Source: Zoogloeaceae bacterium
GTDB taxonomy: Bacteria > Pseudomonadota > Gammaproteobacteria > Burkholderiales > Rhodocyclaceae
DNA: 14,426 nt
Assembly (NCBI GenBank): GCA_031278735.1
Contig: JAITJU010000040.1
Span: 1-14,426, forward strand
Direction: 5' to 3'
Shown here piece after piece: positions 11,786-14,426 of this stretch (its first letter is position 1; each line of letters begins with the position of its first letter). Under the pieces are notes generated by a model. It searched no databases. It was not told the origin of the DNA and was given only the letters and a program-made list of their open reading frames with translations. The translations under genes and the position numbers were made by a program.

Positions 11786-14174
11786 GGCCGGTTTCCTCCG
11801 TTGTTCCTTCCGCTTCCGGTCGCGCGGCTTCCACGCGGATGGAGCCGAACATCTCGCCCAGGGCGGCGGTGGCGGCGTGTCCCGCCGCGACGCGCGCGCA
11901 GCCGTTGGGGACGCTGTCGTCCCGCGCCGCGACGAGCCGCGCGCTGCCCGCGCCCTGCCGGACGACGACCGTCTCGCCCGCCTGGATGCCCAGCCGCCCC
12001 AACGTCACCGCCGCGATACGCGCCGTCGGCGGCGCGGCGTCCGCCGTTTGCGCCAGGGGCGCGGCGCGGCGCGCGATTGGGTCGGCAAAATGGATCGGCA
12101 CGTCGGCAATCCGCTCCAGACCTTGCGTTTCGGAAAACGCCAGCGTCGCGGAAGCGTCCGTCAAGCCATTGTCCAGCCCGGCGGCAAAATCCGCTCCGTC
12201 CTCCGTCCTCTGACACAGCAGCGCCGCCCGCAGGACCGCCTCGCTGCTCTCATGATCGAAGCCGGGCAGGTCGAGGACGTTGCCCAGTACGCGCAGAATC
12301 TTCCAGCCAGGCCGGGATTCTCCCGCCGGCGGCACGGCGCCCGCGAAAGACTGGACGCGCCCCTCGGTATTGACGAACGTGCCGGAAGTCTCGGTGAAGG
12401 GAGAAAGCGGCAGGAGCGCGTCGGCGTATTCCAGCGCCGGGCTGTGCCTGAAGGCGGAAAACTGCGCCACCAGCGGGGCCGTCCTCAGGGCGGCGAGCGC
12501 CTCTTGCGGATTGCCGCAATCGAGTTCCGGCTCCAGTCCGAAGAGCAGATAGCCCTGGCGCGGCGTCTCGAACATCTGCCGGGCGTTGGCGCCTTCCGGC
12601 GGCGCGGCGAGATGGCCGCCCACGCTGTTGGCGGCTTCGCCCAGGAAGCCGAAAACCGCGCCGGTGATGTCGGCGAGCTTCCAGGCGAGCGCGTGGAGTT
12701 TGCCCGCCTCCGGCGACTGCGCGGCGGCGTTGCCCAGGAAGACCGCCTTGCGCTCGTGCTTGAGCAGGCTTTGCGCGATGGCCATCGCCTTTTCGGTGAC
12801 GGGCGTGTTTTCCAGTTCCATGACGCCTTCCACGGCGACGCCCTTTTCTCCGGCGGCGGCCTTCAGCACGGCGGCAAGATTGTTGGCCAGTTGCGAGGGC
12901 GCGACCGTCTTTTGCGCGAAGAGCGGCAGGAGCGGATCGTCGGCGGCGACGGAAAGGACGCTGATCTCGGCCTGGTGCTTTTGCGCCGCGTGACGCAGGC
13001 GCTGCGCGATCAGCGGATGGTCCTTCCTCAGGAAGGAGCCGACGATGAGCGCCGATTCCAGGTGCCGGAGGTCGGCCAGGCGCATCCCCAGCCAGGGCGC
13101 GCCCAGGCGCTTGCCGTCCGTGGAAAAATCCCGCTGGCGCGGGCGAAAGTCCATGTTGGAAGAACCCAGGCCGCGCAGGAGTTTCTTGAGCAGATAGAGT
13201 TCTTCCACCGTCGACCACGGCGCGGCCAGCGCCGCCAGCGCGTTGCCGCCGGAATGCGCGGCGATGTCCTTCAGGCCGTGCGCGACGTAATCGAGCGCGA
13301 CGCGCCAGGAGACTTCCCGCCAGGCGTCGCCCTGTTTCAGCATGGGGCGCGTCAGGCGTTCCCCGGAATTCAGCGCCGGGTAGGAAAAGCGTTCCTTGTC
13401 GGAAATCCAGCATTCATTGACCGCCTCGTTTTCGCGCGGCAGCACGCGCGCGACCCTGTCGTTCTTCACCTGCACGGTGAGATTCGCGCCCAGCGAGTCA
13501 TGCGGGCTGATCGAGGGACGGTTTGCCAGTTCCCAGGCGCGCGCCGTGTAGCGGAAAGGTTTCGAGGTCAATGCCCCGACCGGGCAGAGGTCGATCATGT
13601 TGCCGGAGAGTTCGGAATCGACGGCGCGTCCCATGAAGGTCGTGATCTCGGAATGCGCGTTGCGATTCGCCATGCCCAGTTCCATGACGCCCGCGACTTC
13701 CAGCCCAAAGCGCACGCAGCGGGTGCAGTGGATGCAGCGGCTCATCTCCCGCATGGAAATGAGCGGCCCGGCCTCCTTTGGCGACGTGACGTGTTTTTCC
13801 TCACCGTAACGGCTTTGCGCGCTGCCGTAGCCCATGGCGATGTCCTGTAGTCGGCATTCGCCGCCCTGGTCGCAGACCGGGCAATCAAGCGGATGATTGA
13901 TGAGCAGGAATTCCATCACGCCTTGCTGCGCCTTCACCGCCAGCCCGGAATGGGTAAACACCTTCATGCCGTTGGTGACGGGCGTCGCGCAGGCGGGCAG
14001 GGGCTTGGGCGCTTTTTCCACCTCGACGAGACACATGCGGCAGTTGGCGGCGATGGAGAGTTTCTTGTGATAGCAAAAATGCGGGATGGAGACGCCCAAC
14101 CGCTCCGCGGCCTCCATCACCGTGCTGCCGTCGGCGACTTGCGCCTTTTTGCCGTCGATTTCGATGTCGAGCAT
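11778..14174 (-). CDS. nuoG: NADH-quinone oxidoreductase subunit G (NuoG)
   Basis: Largest peripheral-arm subunit of complex I, carrying several Fe-S clusters between NADH and quinone; 798 aa. Cluster ligands are complete in the N-terminus: 2Fe-2S C34, C45, C48, C62; H94, C98, C101, C107 in HPLDCPVCDQGGEC; and 4Fe-4S C147, C150, C153 with C197 in MIDLCPVGAL. A degenerate molybdopterin-oxidoreductase-like domain follows, as usual. The ATG at 14174 gives the family N-terminus MLDIEIDGKK. There is no Shine-Dalgarno: the leader is a pyrimidine-rich heptad repeat ending GAT before the ATG. Around residues 655-660 the sequence QRTEDG is encoded by two heptad units (12196-12209). nuoF should lie upstream, but at least 252 bp without a gene separates it here. 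Confidence 0.97.
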   Translation of the reverse strand: MLDIEIDGKKAQVADGSTVMEAAERLGVSIPHFCYHKKLSIAANCRMCLVEVEKAPKPLPACATPVTNGMKVFTHSGLAVKAQQGVMEFLLINHPLDCPVCDQGGECRLQDIAMGYGSAQSRYGEEKHVTSPKEAGPLISMREMSRCIHCTRCVRFGLEVAGVMELGMANRNAHSEITTFMGRAVDSELSGNMIDLCPVGALTSKPFRYTARAWELANRPSISPHDSLGANLTVQVKNDRVARVLPRENEAVNECWISDKERFSYPALNSGERLTRPMLKQGDAWREVSWRVALDYVAHGLKDIAAHSGGNALAALAAPWSTVEELYLLKKLLRGLGSSNMDFRPRQRDFSTDGKRLGAPWLGMRLADLRHLESALIVGSFLRKDHPLIAQRLRHAAQKHQAEISVLSVAADDPLLPLFAQKTVAPSQLANNLAAVLKAAAGEKGVAVEGVMELENTPVTEKAMAIAQSLLKHERKAVFLGNAAAQSPEAGKLHALAWKLADITGAVFGFLGEAANSVGGHLAAPPEGANARQMFETPRQGYLLFGLEPELDCGNPQEALAALRTAPLVAQFSAFRHSPALEYADALLPLSPFTETSGTFVNTEGRVQSFAGAVPPAGESRPGWKILRVLGNVLDLPGFDHESSEAVLRAALLCQRTEDGADFAAGLDNGLTDASATLAFSETQGLERIADVPIHFADPIARRAAPLAQTADAAPPTARIAAVTLGRLGIQAGETVVVRQGAGSARLVAARDDSVPNGCARVAAGHAATAALGEMFGSIRVEAARPEAEGTTEETGHA
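12196..12209 (-). repeat. Two heptanucleotide repeat units inside nuoG
   Basis: CCGTCCT twice on the + strand, followed by a degenerate third unit CTGACAC. They encode the CQRTEDG segment of the NuoG C-terminal region. This is the same unit as in the longer blocks and is translated in the same frame as in nuoL (…QRTEDR). Two units alone would be weak evidence; the shared translation makes it more credible. Confidence 0.6.
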
Positions 14175-14176
14175 AT

Positions 14177-14211
14177 CAGAGGACAGAGGACAGAAGACAG
14201 AGGACGGAGGG
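14177..14211 (+). repeat. Heptanucleotide block directly upstream of the nuoG start codon
   Basis: Units CAGAGGA, CAGAGGA, CAGAAGA, CAGAGGA and CGGAGGG, five in all. The block ends 2 nt from the nuoG ATG, so the nuoG mRNA leader reads as its pyrimidine-rich complement (CTTCTGTCCTCTGTCCTCTG). This occupies the whole window where a Shine-Dalgarno would be. The purine-rich strand, which would resemble an SD, is on the opposite strand. Confidence 0.9.
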
Positions 14212-14300
14212 CTTGCCGCGCTTGGCGCGGGAAGAGAATGCCGGGGGCGGGGTTCGCGTGTTCATGCGCGTGTTCCTTTTTTCAATTTCTTCATGAATTT

Positions 14301-14358
14301 CAGAAGACAGAAGACAGAGGACGGAGGACAGAAGACAGAAAAGTTTGCGGCTTCGCCG
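14301..14358 (+). repeat. Heptanucleotide block plus hairpin in the nuoF-nuoG gap
   Basis: Six units (CAGAAGA, CAGAAGA, CAGAGGA, CGGAGGA, CAGAAGA, CAGAAAA) at 14301-14342, then GTTTGCGGCTTCGCCG with a CGGC-TTC-GCCG stem at 14348-14358. The sequence after the hairpin (to about 14380) also loosely matches what follows the 6731-6782 copy, so the composite element is probably longer than the heptads. Confidence 0.85.
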
Positions 14359-14394
14359 GAGGGAACGAAACCCTCTCCCGTCCCTGCCGGGACA

Positions 14395-14418
14395 CCCTCC
14401 CCCACTTGCGGGGGAGGG
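14395..14418. repeat. Perfect GC-rich stem-loop near the right edge
   Basis: CCCTCCCCC pairs with GGGGGAGGG (9 bp) around the loop ACTTGC. A smaller GTCCC-TGCC-GGGAC hairpin lies just to its left. It is in the gap upstream of nuoG where nuoF would end, so it might act at the nuoF 3' end, but it has no U-tract. Similar motifs are common as dispersed proteobacterial intergenic repeats. Confidence 0.6.
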
Positions 14419-14426
14419 GAAAGCAA

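Noticed and set aside
11757..13850. A 697-codon open frame on the + strand opposite nuoG
   Set aside because: It is the GC-rich antisense shadow of nuoG: Arg/Gly/His-rich, no recognisable domain, and nuoG itself has all its Fe-S ligands.
1691..14342. The heptad arrays as a CRISPR array
   Set aside because: Units are 7 nt and contiguous, with no spacers of 25-40 nt and no cas genes.

Overview
The window is a run of respiratory complex I (NADH:quinone oxidoreductase, nuo) genes, all read on the minus strand, from a high-GC proteobacterium. The Nuo proteins look betaproteobacterial in sequence and length; I suspect a Rhodocyclales- or Nitrosomonadales-like organism, but cannot fix the genus. 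nuo coding DNA is roughly 60-70% GC by spot counts, with a visibly lower-GC stretch over a restriction-modification pair.

In transcription order (right to left) the layout is: a repeat-rich leader (14175-14426); nuoG; two tandem paralogous small genes of an uncharacterised family; nuoH; a structured inverted repeat; an outer-membrane lipoprotein with a C-terminal OmpA domain; a 67-codon ORF; a secreted 145-aa protein; nuoI; a C5-cytosine DNA methyltransferase overlapping an NgoMIV-type restriction endonuclease gene; nuoJ; nuoK; a 95-aa membrane ORF whose start resembles the start of nuoL; nuoL; and nuoM, which runs off the left edge. The nuo genes keep the canonical order G-H-I-J-K-L-M, so this is one ancestral operon interrupted at four junctions (G/H, H/I, I/J and K/L).

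The nuo genes look functional: the Fe-S cysteines of NuoG and NuoI, the quinone-site loop of NuoH, the paired glutamates of NuoK and the key Glu/Lys/His residues of NuoL and NuoM are present. The R-M pair is recognisable as the NgoMIV system (predicted target GCCGGC). It lies between nuoI and nuoJ with no room for its own promoter in the intergenic DNA, so it is probably transcribed with complex I.

Two kinds of non-coding structure run through the locus. The first is a degenerate heptanucleotide tandem repeat (consensus CRGARGA, usually five units), found beside nuoI, nuoH and nuoG and inside the coding sequences of nuoL and nuoG; one copy abuts the nuoG start codon where a Shine-Dalgarno should be. 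The second is a 155-bp element with three hairpins, present twice in the H/I insert. There are also remnants of tandem duplications: between the two small genes downstream of nuoG lies a decayed copy of the nuoH start fused to a decayed copy of the nuoG end, and the ORF before nuoL looks like a diverged copy of the nuoL 5' end. I see no CRISPR array, tRNA, rRNA or transposase gene.
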